64,000 nt of DNA. It comes from AC-69 sp963751665. Lineage in GTDB: Bacteria; Actinomycetota; UBA4738; HRBIN12. The notes under the pieces were generated by a model. The model had not been told where the DNA came from. It searched no databases and was given only the letters and a program-made list of their open reading frames with translations. The DNA lies in NCBI GenBank assembly GCA_963751665.1, contig CAVVVF010000001.1, positions 248,001 to 312,000 of the forward strand. Direction: 5' to 3'. This document shows positions 17,704 through 27,021 of this stretch, one piece after another. Both the position numbers and the translations under genes were made by a program. Each line of letters starts with the position of its first letter. Position 1 is the stretch's first letter.

Positions 17704-18573
17704 ATGGCTGAGGCGGGCGTTCCGTCGGGCGCACGCGGCTCCACCCGAACGGTCGGCATCATCGGCTGGCCGGTGGAGGAGAGCCTGTCGCCGATCATCC
17801 ACAACGCGGCGTTCGCGGCCCTCGGCATGGACTGGACCTATGTCCCGCTGCCGGTCGCGCCGGGCGACCTCGAGGCCGCGCTGGTGGGTCTGCCGGCCAT
17901 GGGATTCGCGGGGGCGAACGTCACGATGCCGCACAAGACGGACACGGCCCTGCTGGTCCGCGACCTCTCCGAGGACGCCGAACGCCTCGGGGCGGTCAAC
18001 ACCCTCGTCATGGGGGCGGCGGGCCTGGCCGGGCACAACACCGACGCTCCGGGATTCGACCGGTTCCTGCGGCGCGATGCCGGGTTCGACCCGGAGGGAA
18101 GGTCGGCCCTGATCTTCGGCTCCGGAGGAGCGGCCCGGGCCTGCGCCCTCGCGCTGGCCCGGGGTGGCGTGGCGGCGCTGACGGTGGCGGCTCGCGATCC
18201 CGCCAGGGCGGGAGGGCTGCGGCAGATGCTGGAGGGCCTGCTCCCGGAGGTCCGGGTCGTCCCATTCGCGACCGCGGCCGCCGAGGAACCCGATCTCGTG
18301 GTGAACGCGACGCCGCTCGGCGCGAGCGGTGAGACGCTCCCGCACCCACCGCTTCGCCCGGGCATGCTGGTAGTCGACCTCCTCTATCGCCCCAGCGTGA
18401 CGCCGCTGCAAGCGGCGGCCAGGGCGGCGGCCGCGTCCGCCTTCGGCGGCCTTGGGCTGCTGCTGTACCAGGCCGCGCTGTCGTTCGAGCTGTGGACCGG
18501 GCTGGAGCCGCCGCTGTCGGTGATGTCGGCGGCGGCCCTGGCCGAGATGGCCGAGGCCAAGCCAGCCGGGTGA
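17704..18573 (+). CDS. aroE: Shikimate 5-dehydrogenase
   Basis: NADPH-dependent reduction of 3-dehydroshikimate to shikimate. The 289-residue protein has the substrate site SLSPIIHNAAF, GANVTMPHK with the catalytic Lys, GAVNTLV, GHNTDAPGF, the nucleotide motif GSGGAARACALAL and the C-terminal LGLLLYQAALSFELWTG. It is separated from the other shikimate genes (aroC-K-B-Q at 33-36 kb) by the pilus locus. A 10-bp hairpin follows the stop. Confidence 0.94.
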   Translation: MAEAGVPSGARGSTRTVGIIGWPVEESLSPIIHNAAFAALGMDWTYVPLPVAPGDLEAALVGLPAMGFAGANVTMPHKTDTALLVRDLSEDAERLGAVNTLVMGAAGLAGHNTDAPGFDRFLRRDAGFDPEGRSALIFGSGGAARACALALARGGVAALTVAARDPARAGGLRQMLEGLLPEVRVVPFATAAAEEPDLVVNATPLGASGETLPHPPLRPGMLVVDLLYRPSVTPLQAAARAAAASAFGGLGLLLYQAALSFELWTGLEPPLSVMSAAALAEMAEAKPAG

Positions 18574-18574
18574 C

Positions 18575-18605
18575 GTCCGGGGCCGGGCTCGGCCAGGCCC
18601 CGGAC
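18575..18605 (+). terminator. Hairpin terminator after aroE
   Basis: A perfect 10-bp GC-rich stem (18575-18584 pairing with 18596-18605) and an 11-base loop begins directly after the aroE stop. No T-run follows, as is common for GC-rich genomes. It separates the aroE transcript from the pilus locus. Confidence 0.55.
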
Positions 18606-18650
18606 AGCTCGCCGACGAACGCGCCTGTTCGACCCCACGCCCGCCCGTTC

Positions 18651-18678
18651 TCAAGTGCTCCCGCGGCTCCCCCGATAG
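18651..18678 (+). promoter_or_regulatory. Weak sigma-28/WhiG-like promoter candidate before the pilus locus
   Basis: TCAA at 18651-18654 and CCCGATAG at 18671-18678, 16 bases apart, resemble the TAAA-N15-GCCGATAA pattern of the FliA/WhiG sigma family. The match is partial and found by eye in the 121-base gap before the first pilus gene. Confidence 0.2.
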
Positions 18679-18694
18679 CAATAGAGCAGTCTCC

Positions 18695-19420
18695 ATGGAA
18701 GAGTTCTCCGCCCTCGCGGCACGGGTTGCGGCCAGCGTCGTCGAGCTGCGGGGCTGTCTGATCCTGTCCAGGGACGGCTTGGTCCTTGGGGCCTTTCCGG
18801 AGGGTCAAGATGGCCTCGTCAAGCCGGCCTGGCTGCGATTCGCCGTCGTGGGCGAGCCGGAGAAGGGATTCGTCGAGTTCGGCGACGAGATCTGGACGTA
18901 CGTTCGACGCGGACCCTACGCGGCGTTCGCGGTGAGCGGGATCGGCGTGCGCCCTGGCCTGCTCATCGACCAGCTGGACCAGATGCTGCACTCGGCCGAG
19001 GAGATCCGGGCCAGGCGGGAGGCCCTCAGGGTGCCGGAGGTGCCGGCGGCACCGAGCGGAAAGCCCAGAACGTCCCTCCACCCGGAGGCCCGGCCGTCGG
19101 TACCCACCCCGGCCCCGGTGGCCTCGCCGCCCCGGACGGCCCCCGAGGCGGCGCCACAGCCGGCGGAACGGTCGCCCGAGCCTCGAGTCGCCCCCTCCGC
19201 ACCGGCCCCCAGCCAGATCCCTCCACCAGCGCCGGTCGAGCAGCCACGGCCGGCCCCGGTCGAGCCACCCCCGCCCCCTGCCGTAACGCCACCCCCCGAG
19301 CGGGCGTCGACCCGACCGGCGGAGGAGGAAGAAGAGGAGACGGAAGTGGACCGCGTGGCCCTGGCCCAAGAGTTGTCCAAGCTCCTTCAGGAGTCTGGAG
19401 GCCGTGACGAGAACCAATGA
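18695..19420 (+). CDS. Roadblock/LC7-like protein with Pro-rich tail, first gene of the pilus locus
   Basis: A 241-residue protein. Residues 1-105 look like a roadblock/LC7 (MglB-like) fold: an N-terminal helix, a strand with CLILSRDGLVLGAFP, and RRGPYAAFAVSGIGVRPGLLIDQLDQML. Residues 110-205 are a low-complexity Pro/Ala linker, followed by a strongly acidic patch (EEEEEE-like) and a terminal helix DRVALAQELSKLLQ. Roadblock proteins are partners of small Ras-like GTPases such as MglA, which controls pilus polarity in other bacteria; no such GTPase gene is in the window. Position 22 bases before pilB suggests a regulatory role in pilus assembly, which is inference. Confidence 0.65.
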   Translation: MEEFSALAARVAASVVELRGCLILSRDGLVLGAFPEGQDGLVKPAWLRFAVVGEPEKGFVEFGDEIWTYVRRGPYAAFAVSGIGVRPGLLIDQLDQMLHSAEEIRARREALRVPEVPAAPSGKPRTSLHPEARPSVPTPAPVASPPRTAPEAAPQPAERSPEPRVAPSAPAPSQIPPPAPVEQPRPAPVEPPPPPAVTPPPERASTRPAEEEEEETEVDRVALAQELSKLLQESGGRDENQ

Positions 19421-19442
19421 AGCGAACTAGGCCAAACGGATC

Positions 19443-21131
19443 ATGGTGATGACCAAGCGCAAGCCGAAACAGCTCGGGCAGATCTTGCTCGAGCAGGGCC
19501 ACATCACAGAGGAGCAACTGGAGAATGCCCTGGCCGAGCATAAGAGCACGGCTCGTTCGCTCGGCCGGACCCTCATCGACCTCGGCTACATCAAGGAGCG
19601 AGACCTGGTCGCCGCCCTGGCCGAGCAGGTGGGCCTGGACTTCGTGGACCTCAGCGAGCACCAGATCGACCCCCTCGCCGCCAGCCTCCTCCCCGAGCAG
19701 CTCGCAAGGCGGTACCGGGCTCTCCCGATCGGTGAGCGCGACGGGAAGCTGCTGGTCGCCATGTCCGACCCGGCGAACGTGTTCGCCCTCGACGACATCC
19801 GCTCCATCACCAACCGCGACATCCAGCCCATCGTGGCCACGGCCAGCGACGTGGAGCAGGCCATCGCCAAGTTCAGCGGGATGGGCGAGCAGGTGGAGGC
19901 CCTGGCCAGCGAGGCCTCCAGCAAACTCGAGGCCGAGGATGGCCTCGACGACATGGAAGCGGCGGTCGAGGACGCCCCCATCGTCAGGCTGGTGCAGGCC
20001 GTCATGACCCAGGCCGTGGCCGACCGGGCGTCGGACGTGCACATCGAGCCCCACGAGCGGGACGTCCGCATCCGGTTCCGAGTGGACGGCGTCCTCCACG
20101 AGGTCATGCACTCGCCGAAGAACATCCAGAACGGGCTGATCAGCCGGTTGAAGGTGATGGCCGACCTGAACATCGCCGAGCGGCGCGTGCCGCAGGATGG
20201 CCGCATGAGCATCAAGGTGGGGCGCAAGGTCCTCGACATACGGCTGGCCACCCTCCCGACGGTGTTCGGGGAGAAGGTCGTCCTCCGAATCCTGGACAAG
20301 ACCCAGGCCCTCCTCCAGCTCTCCGACCTCGGGTTCCAGGAGGAGGCCTTCAAGCGGTACCAGCAGTCGTTCCGGAAGCCGTACGGGGCCATCCTGGTGA
20401 CGGGGCCGACCGGGTCGGGGAAGTCCACCACGCTCTACGCGACGCTCAACATCCTGAACGATATCGACCGGAACCTCATCACGGTCGAGGACCCGGTCGA
20501 GTACCGGCTGGCCGGCGTGAACCAGATCCAGGTCAACACCAAGGCCGGACTGACCTTCGCCTCCGCGCTGCGATCGATCCTGCGGGCCGACCCCGACATC
20601 GTGCTGATCGGTGAGATCCGCGACCGGGAGACCGCCATGATCGCCGTGGAGGCCGCCCTCACCGGCCACCTGGTCCTGTCCACGCTCCACACGAACGATG
20701 CCGCGGCCGCCATCACGCGGCTGACCGAGATGGAGGTTGAGACGTTCCTGGTGGCCTCGGCCCTGGACTGCGTGGTCGCCCAGCGCCTGGCCCGCGTGCT
20801 GTGCGAGCGATGCAAGGAGGGCTTCGTCCCCGAGCCCAAGGAGCTGCTCGAGGCCGGCCTGCCCGAGTGGCGGATCCCCGAGGTCAAGGAGCTGTTGCGC
20901 CCGGTGGGCTGTTCGGCCTGCGCGAACACCGGATACCGGGGTCGGATGGGCCTGTACGAGGTGATGCCGGTGACCGAGGAGATCGAGCGGCTCACGGTGG
21001 AGCGCGCATCGTCCGATCACATCAGGGCCGTGGCCATCGAGCAGGGGATGTCCACCCTGCGGGACGACGGCCTGGAAAAGGCCATTCGCGGAAGCACGTC
21101 ACTCCAGGAGATCGCGAGGGTGGTGAAGTAG
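19443..21131 (+). CDS. pilB: Type IV pilus assembly ATPase PilB
   Basis: Hexameric cytoplasmic ATPase that powers pilus extension. The 562-residue protein has an N-terminal MshEN/T2SSE-N domain (LGQILLEQGHITEEQLENAL), a second N domain, Walker A GPTGSGKSTTLYATL, Asp box, Walker B RADPDIVLIGEIRD, His box TGHLVLSTLHTNDA, and a tetracysteine zinc motif (CERC then CSAC) characteristic of extension ATPases and absent from PilT. The ATG at 19443 could be replaced by the ATG at 19449. pilT begins directly after the stop. Intact. Confidence 0.96.
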   Translation: MVMTKRKPKQLGQILLEQGHITEEQLENALAEHKSTARSLGRTLIDLGYIKERDLVAALAEQVGLDFVDLSEHQIDPLAASLLPEQLARRYRALPIGERDGKLLVAMSDPANVFALDDIRSITNRDIQPIVATASDVEQAIAKFSGMGEQVEALASEASSKLEAEDGLDDMEAAVEDAPIVRLVQAVMTQAVADRASDVHIEPHERDVRIRFRVDGVLHEVMHSPKNIQNGLISRLKVMADLNIAERRVPQDGRMSIKVGRKVLDIRLATLPTVFGEKVVLRILDKTQALLQLSDLGFQEEAFKRYQQSFRKPYGAILVTGPTGSGKSTTLYATLNILNDIDRNLITVEDPVEYRLAGVNQIQVNTKAGLTFASALRSILRADPDIVLIGEIRDRETAMIAVEAALTGHLVLSTLHTNDAAAAITRLTEMEVETFLVASALDCVVAQRLARVLCERCKEGFVPEPKELLEAGLPEWRIPEVKELLRPVGCSACANTGYRGRMGLYEVMPVTEEIERLTVERASSDHIRAVAIEQGMSTLRDDGLEKAIRGSTSLQEIARVVK

Positions 21132-22307
<1,176 letters not shown>

Positions 22308-22336
22308 GACGCGACCCCGCGACGGGAGGCTAGGCC

Positions 22337-23549
22337 ATGCCGACCACCTACGAGTACAAGGTCCGGGATCGAGCCGGCAACCTGGTGAGCGGCCAGCTCA
22401 TCGGCGACAGCGAGGGCCTGGTCATGACCAAGCTCCGCGAGATGGGCATGACCCCCATCGAGGTCAAGAGGGCCAAGGCCGGCCTGAAGATGGAGATCAA
22501 CCTCCGTCCCGGCCGCGTCAAGCTCAAGGACCTGGCGGTCTTCTCCCGGCAGTTCGCCACCATGGTGAACTCGGGCCTGCCGATCCTGCGGGCGCTGGCC
22601 ATCCTGGGCGACCAGACGGAGAACAAGGAGCTCCAGAAGGTCCTGGTCCAGGTCCGCCTCGACGTGGAGCAGGGCCAGTCGCTCTCGGGCGCCATGGGCA
22701 GGCACCCCAAGGCCTTCAGCGACCTGTACGTGGCCATGGTCAAGGCGGGGGAGACGGGCGGCGTGCTCGACAACGTCCTGCTCCGGCTGGCGGACAACAT
22801 CGAGAAGGAGGTCGAGCTCCGTCGCAAGGTCAAGTCGGCCATGACCTATCCGGTCGTGGTCGTGATGCTCGTCGGGTTGATCATGTCGGCCATGCTCCTG
22901 TTCGTCGTGCCGCAGTTCAAGTCCATCTACGCGCAGCTCGGGGGCACGCTGCCGCTTCCCACCCAGATCCTCCTGACCGCCTCGAACGCCGTCCGCTCCT
23001 ATTGGTACGTGTTCGCCCTGTTCCTCGTTCGGGATGAGCTTCGCCTTCCGCCGGTACAAGAGGACGGACCGGGGCCGGGCCCAGATGGACGCGGTCAAGC
23101 TGAAGATCCCGGTCTTCGGGGGGCTGTTCCACAAGACCGCCCTCGCCCGGTTCTCCAGCACGCTGGGCATGCTGCTCCGCTCGGGCGTGCCGATCCTGCA
23201 GGCCCTCGACATCGTCTCTGAGACGGTCAACAACAAGGTCATCAGCTCGGCGGTGGGCGACGTCCAGGGGGCGGTCCGTGAGGGCGAGTCGATGGCCAAG
23301 CCCCTGTCCAGGCACTCCGTGTTCCCACCGATGGTGGTGCAGATGCTCGCGGTGGGGGAGGAGACCGGCGCCGTCGACACGATGCTCGACAAGGTCGCGG
23401 AGTTCTACAACGCGGAGGTCACGGCCTCCGTCGACGCCCTGACCTCCCTGATCGAGCCGCTGATGATCGCCATCGTCGGCGGCGCGGTGGGTGCGGCGGT
23501 CATCGCCCTGTACATGCCGATGTTCAACATCATCAAGCTCATCAAGTAG
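22337..23549 (+). CDS. pilC: Type IV pilus inner-membrane platform protein PilC (one indel)
   Basis: Polytopic platform protein that couples the ATPases to pilin polymerisation. The first part in frame with the ATG at 22337 shows the GspF/PilC fold (DLAVFSRQFATMVNSGLPILRAL, AGETGGVLDNVLLRLAD, KVKSAMTYPVVVV). At about 23029 a single extra base shifts the frame; the protein continues as MSFAFRRYKRTDRG and repeats the second GspF domain (FSSTLGMLLRSGVPILQAL, VGEETGAVDTMLDKVAEFY) to the stop at 23547-23549. Joining the frames gives about 403 residues, the normal PilC length. A sequencing error is the simplest explanation. Confidence 0.92.
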
Positions 23550-23687
23550 CCCTGGCTACCCGAGTCTTGGTAGCCCGAACGGGCCATTTCGTCGGATTCC
23601 GAGCGAGCCGGGCTTCAGCGGTTCGCGCCCCGTGCCGATGTATGAGCACAGGAGAGCGCGGTGAGACGACCGTGCTCAGCACAACGC

Positions 23688-23708
23688 AAGGAGGAGGTGA
23701 ATCAATTG
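23688..23708 (+). promoter_or_regulatory. Strong Shine-Dalgarno deciding a TTG start for pilA
   Basis: AAGGAGGAGGTGA at 23688-23700 is nearly a full complement to the 16S rRNA 3' end. The in-frame GTG at 23697 lies inside it, while the TTG at 23706 is 5 bases behind it, so TTG is preferred. A weak GAGCAC/GTGCTC inverted repeat lies just upstream. Confidence 0.6.
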
Positions 23709-24198
23709 CTCAAGCGCTTTTGGGAGCGCCGCAGGGACGAGGAGGGCTTCACCCTCATCGAGCTGATGGTGGTCGTTCTGATCATCGGCATCCTCATCGC
23801 CATCGCTCTGCCAACGTTCCTCGGTGCCCGCAAGCGTGCCCAGGACCGGGCCGCCCAGTCGAGCCTCCGTAACGCCATCGCCGCGGCGAAGACGTGCTTC
23901 ACGGACAACGACACGTACACGGGCTGCGACCGACGCCGTCCTGCTCGCGATCGAGCCGTCGCTGACGTTCCAGGCTGGCGCATCGACCGGGCCGAAGCAG
24001 ATCAGCGACGCTGTCTACATGCACACTGGCGGCAAGGCCGGCGACTCGTGGGCCGCGGCCGCGCATGTCCGACTCCGGGACGTGCTTGCTGGATCAAGGA
24101 CGTCTCCGACCACGCCGCTCGCGGGCACGTTCTACGGCACTGGCTGCGACTGCACGGTGCGGCCGCCGGCGCACGGCGCTGCCGGCGCCAAGTGGTAG
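23706..24198 (+). CDS. pilA: Major type IV pilin PilA (several indels)
   Basis: Pilus subunit. From the TTG start the leader is 14 residues with a basic and acidic charge mix and ends in Gly14; cleavage before Phe15 gives FTLIELMVVVLIIGILIAIA with Glu at +5, the classical N-methylated helix. The globular part continues KTCFTDNDTYTG in frame, then jumps frames near 23928 (ATDAVLLAIEPSLTFQAG, AVYMHTGGKAGDSW), and again near 24063, 24090 and 24120 (WIKDVSD, then GTFYGTGCDCT) before ending AGAKW at 24198. The two cysteines near the C-terminus match the disulfide loop usual in pilins. The broken frame in a pilin of an otherwise complete locus points to sequence error. Confidence 0.85.
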
Positions 24199-24218
24199 GC
24201 ACGAGCAGGTAACGGTGC

Positions 24219-24263
24219 GAAGGGGCGGCCCCAGGGCCGCCCCTTCTACCCGTTCCCGGGTAG
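24219..24263 (+). terminator. Two back-to-back hairpins behind pilA
   Basis: A 13-bp perfect inverted repeat (24219-24231 with 24234-24246, centre of 2 bases, so effectively about 12 bp with a 4-base loop) is followed at once by a 7-bp stem (24246-24252 with 24257-24263, loop TTCC). They begin 20 bases after the pilA stop and lie before the second pilin gene. Likely function is partial termination or mRNA 3'-end protection so that pilA transcripts exceed downstream ones. Confidence 0.65.
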
Positions 24264-24328
24264 GCGCGGCCCCTTCGTTCTGGGGATCCCTGGCCTGCCC
24301 GCTCATGCCTACCCCGGCGCGCATGTCG

Positions 24329-24827
24329 ATGACAGATGACACGGAGTGGAGCGATGCGACGGCGAGAACGCGATCGATCCGGGTCGGCCTCTCGGGCGAG
24401 GCCGGCTTCACGCTGATCGAGCTGATGGTCGTCGTCCTGATCATCGGCATCCTGATCGCCATCGCCCTCCCCACGTTCCTCGGCGCCCGCAAGCGGGCCC
24501 AGGACCGGGCCATGCAGACCAACATGCGGAGCGGCCTGGCGGCGGCGCTCGCCTACTACACGGAGAAGCCAGACTGGGACGGCTTCGACGCCGTGCAGGC
24601 CACGACGGAGGAGCCCCGCATCGACTGGGTCGACCCCGGCCCGCCCTTGGACGGCGAGACCGCCATCGTGATCCACGCCGGCCAGCAGCTCCTGCTGGTC
24701 GGCCAGTCGGGCAGCGGCGACGTACTTCTGCCTGGCCCAGATCGCCACGAACCCGGCCACCTTGCAGGGGAGCGGCGCCGCGTTCACCGACGTCGACACC
24801 ATCCCCGAGTGCACCGGCGGCTGGTAG
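24329..24827 (+). CDS. Second type IV pilin (one indel)
   Basis: Prepilin whose residues around the cleavage site repeat those of PilA: GFTLIELMVVVLIIGILIAI then ALPTFLGARKRAQDRA. The leader would be 26 residues from the ATG at 24329 (other in-frame ATGs at 24305 and 24323); an out-of-frame ATG at 24354 with a better ribosome site is possible if an indel lies between. The body differs from PilA (AYYTEKPDWDGFDAVQ, ETAIVIHAGQQLLLVGQSG). At about 24720 the frame shifts and the protein ends YFCLAQIATNPATLQG ... ECTGGW at 24827. Synonymous sites differ widely between the two pilin helices, so this is an old duplication, perhaps a minor or alternative major pilin. Confidence 0.8.
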
Positions 24828-24935
24828 CTCCGTTGTCGGCCCGTTCATCGGCGGGTGCCCCCCGGATTCCCTACAGCGCCATTCAAGGCCCCTGCCTGAC
24901 GTGCCGAAAACCCTGGAAAGAGGATGCGAGGTGAG

Positions 24936-26525
24936 ATGAGAACGGCCCCCCTGCTCTGTCGCATCCACGCACGTCTCCACTCGGACGAGCGTGGGTTCAC
25001 GATGGTCGAGGCCATGGTCGCGGGGATGATCCTCGCCATCGGCGCCTTCGCCGTGGCCCAGTCCCTCCAGTTCGGCCTGAAGACAACCGGCATCGCCAGG
25101 CAGCGGGCCGCGGCCGAGACCTTCGCCAACCAGCAGATGGAGCAGGCCCGCACGCTGAACTACAGCCACGTCATCCTGTTCGACGACCCCAACCCTGCGG
25201 TCACCGACGATCTCCCGGTCCACAGCGACGATCCCAGCAACCCCGACTACTGGGTCACGAACGGCCCGCCCCTCACCTTCGATCCGGACGGGTCCGGGCC
25301 GCTCGGACCCGAGTCCGTCATCTCGGCGAACACAAGCCCCGCACTGATCCACCACGAGGACGACAGGACCAACGGGAACACGACGTTCACGATCGACCGA
25401 TACGTCACGTGGGTGGACTCGCCGGCGGACGGATGCGTGGTGGTCACCAGCCAGTGCACGACCACCCCCGACCTGAACAGCAACCCCACCGTCGACAACG
25501 GTGCCGGCGATGGGAACGGCCACGACATGAAGCGGCTCACGATCGTCGTCATCTGGCCGAACGCATATGGGACGGCGGTGTCGCAACTCCGGATCAGCTC
25601 GTTGTTCTCGATCGGGAACATCCCGTATCACGGGACCACGCCGTTCGGGGCGGGCCACTCCAACAACCCTCCCTCCGTCAGCTGTCCGTTGCAGTCCAGC
25701 ATCGGCAGGGACGCCAACTTCACGGCGCAGGCCACCGACTCGGACGGCACCGTCGCGCAGATCGACTGGGACTTCGGGGACGGCGCGACCGTCCAGAACG
25801 GGGGAGTGAACCAGAACCACACGTATCAGCAGATGGGGACCTACACGATCACGAACACGGTCTGGGACGACGTCGGGGCGACGGCCACGAACTCTGCCTC
25901 CAACTGCACGATCCAGATCACGAACAAGTCCTCCGGCGGCCTCGACGTGATCCCACCGACGGGGACGATCGTGGTCGCGGGCGGGGCCACCTACACGAAT
26001 ACCCTGCAGGTGGTACTCACCTTGTCGGCATCGGACACGGGCGGCTCGGGCGTCTCGCAGATGCAGTTCTCGTACGACGGGGTCACGTTCGGCGCGTCCA
26101 TCGCGTACAACACGACGACGCTGTATACCCTGCCCTCCGGCGACGGGCTGAAGTTCGTTTACGTGCGGTACGTCGACGGTGCCGGGAACGTATCGCTCGT
26201 CTACTCCGACAGCATCACGCTGGACACCACGCCGCCCGGTGTCCCGACCGGGGTCCATGCGGCCAGGACGAAGATCACGGGCCAGAACGTGGACATCACG
26301 GTGACCTGGAGCCCGCCCTCGCCGAACCCGAGCGACCTGGCCGGTTACCGGGTCTACCGACAGATCCAGGGGGGCTACCTCCAGATCGGCGGGGACCTGC
26401 CCAAGACCACGCTCAGCTACGTGGACACCAACCTGGACACGGCGGGCTCCTACACCTACTGCGTCTCGGCGTTCGACCTAGCGGGGAACGAAAGTGCGAA
26501 GGCCTGCATCCCGGCGCCGGTATAG
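24936..26525 (+). CDS. Large minor pilin with PKD, Ig-like and Fn3-like domains (candidate tip adhesin)
   Basis: A 529-residue prepilin-like protein. The N-terminus has DERGFTMVEAMVAGMILAIG: cleavage after Gly20 leaves Phe21 with Glu at +5, as in PilV-type minor pilins. A pilin-like region follows to about residue 235. Residues about 242-330 are a PKD domain (WDFGDG and HTYQQMGTYTIT). Residues about 338-430 resemble a bacterial Ig-like/OmpL47-type repeat (VVLTLSASDTGGSGVSQMQFS, VRYVDGAGNVS). Residues about 430-529 form an Fn3-like domain (PPGVPTGVHAA, WSPPSPNPSDLAGYRVYR, YTYCVSAFDLAGNES). The start at 24936 follows GAGGTGAG; ATG 24924 is an alternative. Such domains mediate binding in surface proteins, so a pilus-tip adhesin is inferred. 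Intact. Confidence 0.8.
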   Translation: MRTAPLLCRIHARLHSDERGFTMVEAMVAGMILAIGAFAVAQSLQFGLKTTGIARQRAAAETFANQQMEQARTLNYSHVILFDDPNPAVTDDLPVHSDDPSNPDYWVTNGPPLTFDPDGSGPLGPESVISANTSPALIHHEDDRTNGNTTFTIDRYVTWVDSPADGCVVVTSQCTTTPDLNSNPTVDNGAGDGNGHDMKRLTIVVIWPNAYGTAVSQLRISSLFSIGNIPYHGTTPFGAGHSNNPPSVSCPLQSSIGRDANFTAQATDSDGTVAQIDWDFGDGATVQNGGVNQNHTYQQMGTYTITNTVWDDVGATATNSASNCTIQITNKSSGGLDVIPPTGTIVVAGGATYTNTLQVVLTLSASDTGGSGVSQMQFSYDGVTFGASIAYNTTTLYTLPSGDGLKFVYVRYVDGAGNVSLVYSDSITLDTTPPGVPTGVHAARTKITGQNVDITVTWSPPSPNPSDLAGYRVYRQIQGGYLQIGGDLPKTTLSYVDTNLDTAGSYTYCVSAFDLAGNESAKACIPAPV

Positions 26526-27021
26526 CGACGAGCGCGGCGTGACGGTCGTCGAGCTCATGGTGACCCTCGCCGTGATGGGCACGATCGTCGCGGCCACCAT
26601 GGGGGTGCTGTTCAGCGTGTACAAGGAGACGGGGGTCGTCCTGAACCGCCGTGACGTGCTGGGCCAGGGGCAGATCGCGATGCAGCAGATGACGAAGCAG
26701 TATCGGCAGGCGACGACGCTCAACTCCTACACGGCCACCACGCTCAGTGTGCAGACCTTCACGGGGGACGGGACGGCCCCGGCCCACCAGATCGCCTGGC
26801 GGACGACGGGCTCCTCGGCCCCCTACAGCCTCCAGAGACAGGAGGACGGGGGGGCGTTCATCACGGTGCTGACTTACCTGACCAGCCCGAACATCTTCAA
26901 GTACACGGACAACGACTCGCTCGATGCGAACCCCGTCGACCAGGTCGGCATCCAGCTGTCGCTCGGCACGAGCACCACGACGGTCGTCCTCCGATCCGAT
27001 ATCCAGTTGAGGAACCAGTGA
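26494..27021 (+). CDS. Minor pilin, PilW-like
   Basis: A 175-residue prepilin with class III leader: SDERGVTVVELMVTLAVMGT, cleaved after Gly15, with Glu20 at +5. Behind the helix is a small beta-rich domain without recognisable family motifs (QMTKQYRQATTLNSYTATTL, VGIQLSLGTSTTTVVL). The GTG start overlaps the end of the large minor pilin by 32 bases and its stop overlaps the next ATG. Size and position between PilV-like and PilX-like genes suggest a priming-complex minor pilin. Confidence 0.75.
   Translation: MRRPASRRRYSDERGVTVVELMVTLAVMGTIVAATMGVLFSVYKETGVVLNRRDVLGQGQIAMQQMTKQYRQATTLNSYTATTLSVQTFTGDGTAPAHQIAWRTTGSSAPYSLQRQEDGGAFITVLTYLTSPNIFKYTDNDSLDANPVDQVGIQLSLGTSTTTVVLRSDIQLRNQ

Noticed and set aside
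16117..18696. An 859-codon - strand open frame opposite ruvX, mltG and aroE
   Set aside because: Antisense shadow; all three + strand genes are intact and conserved.
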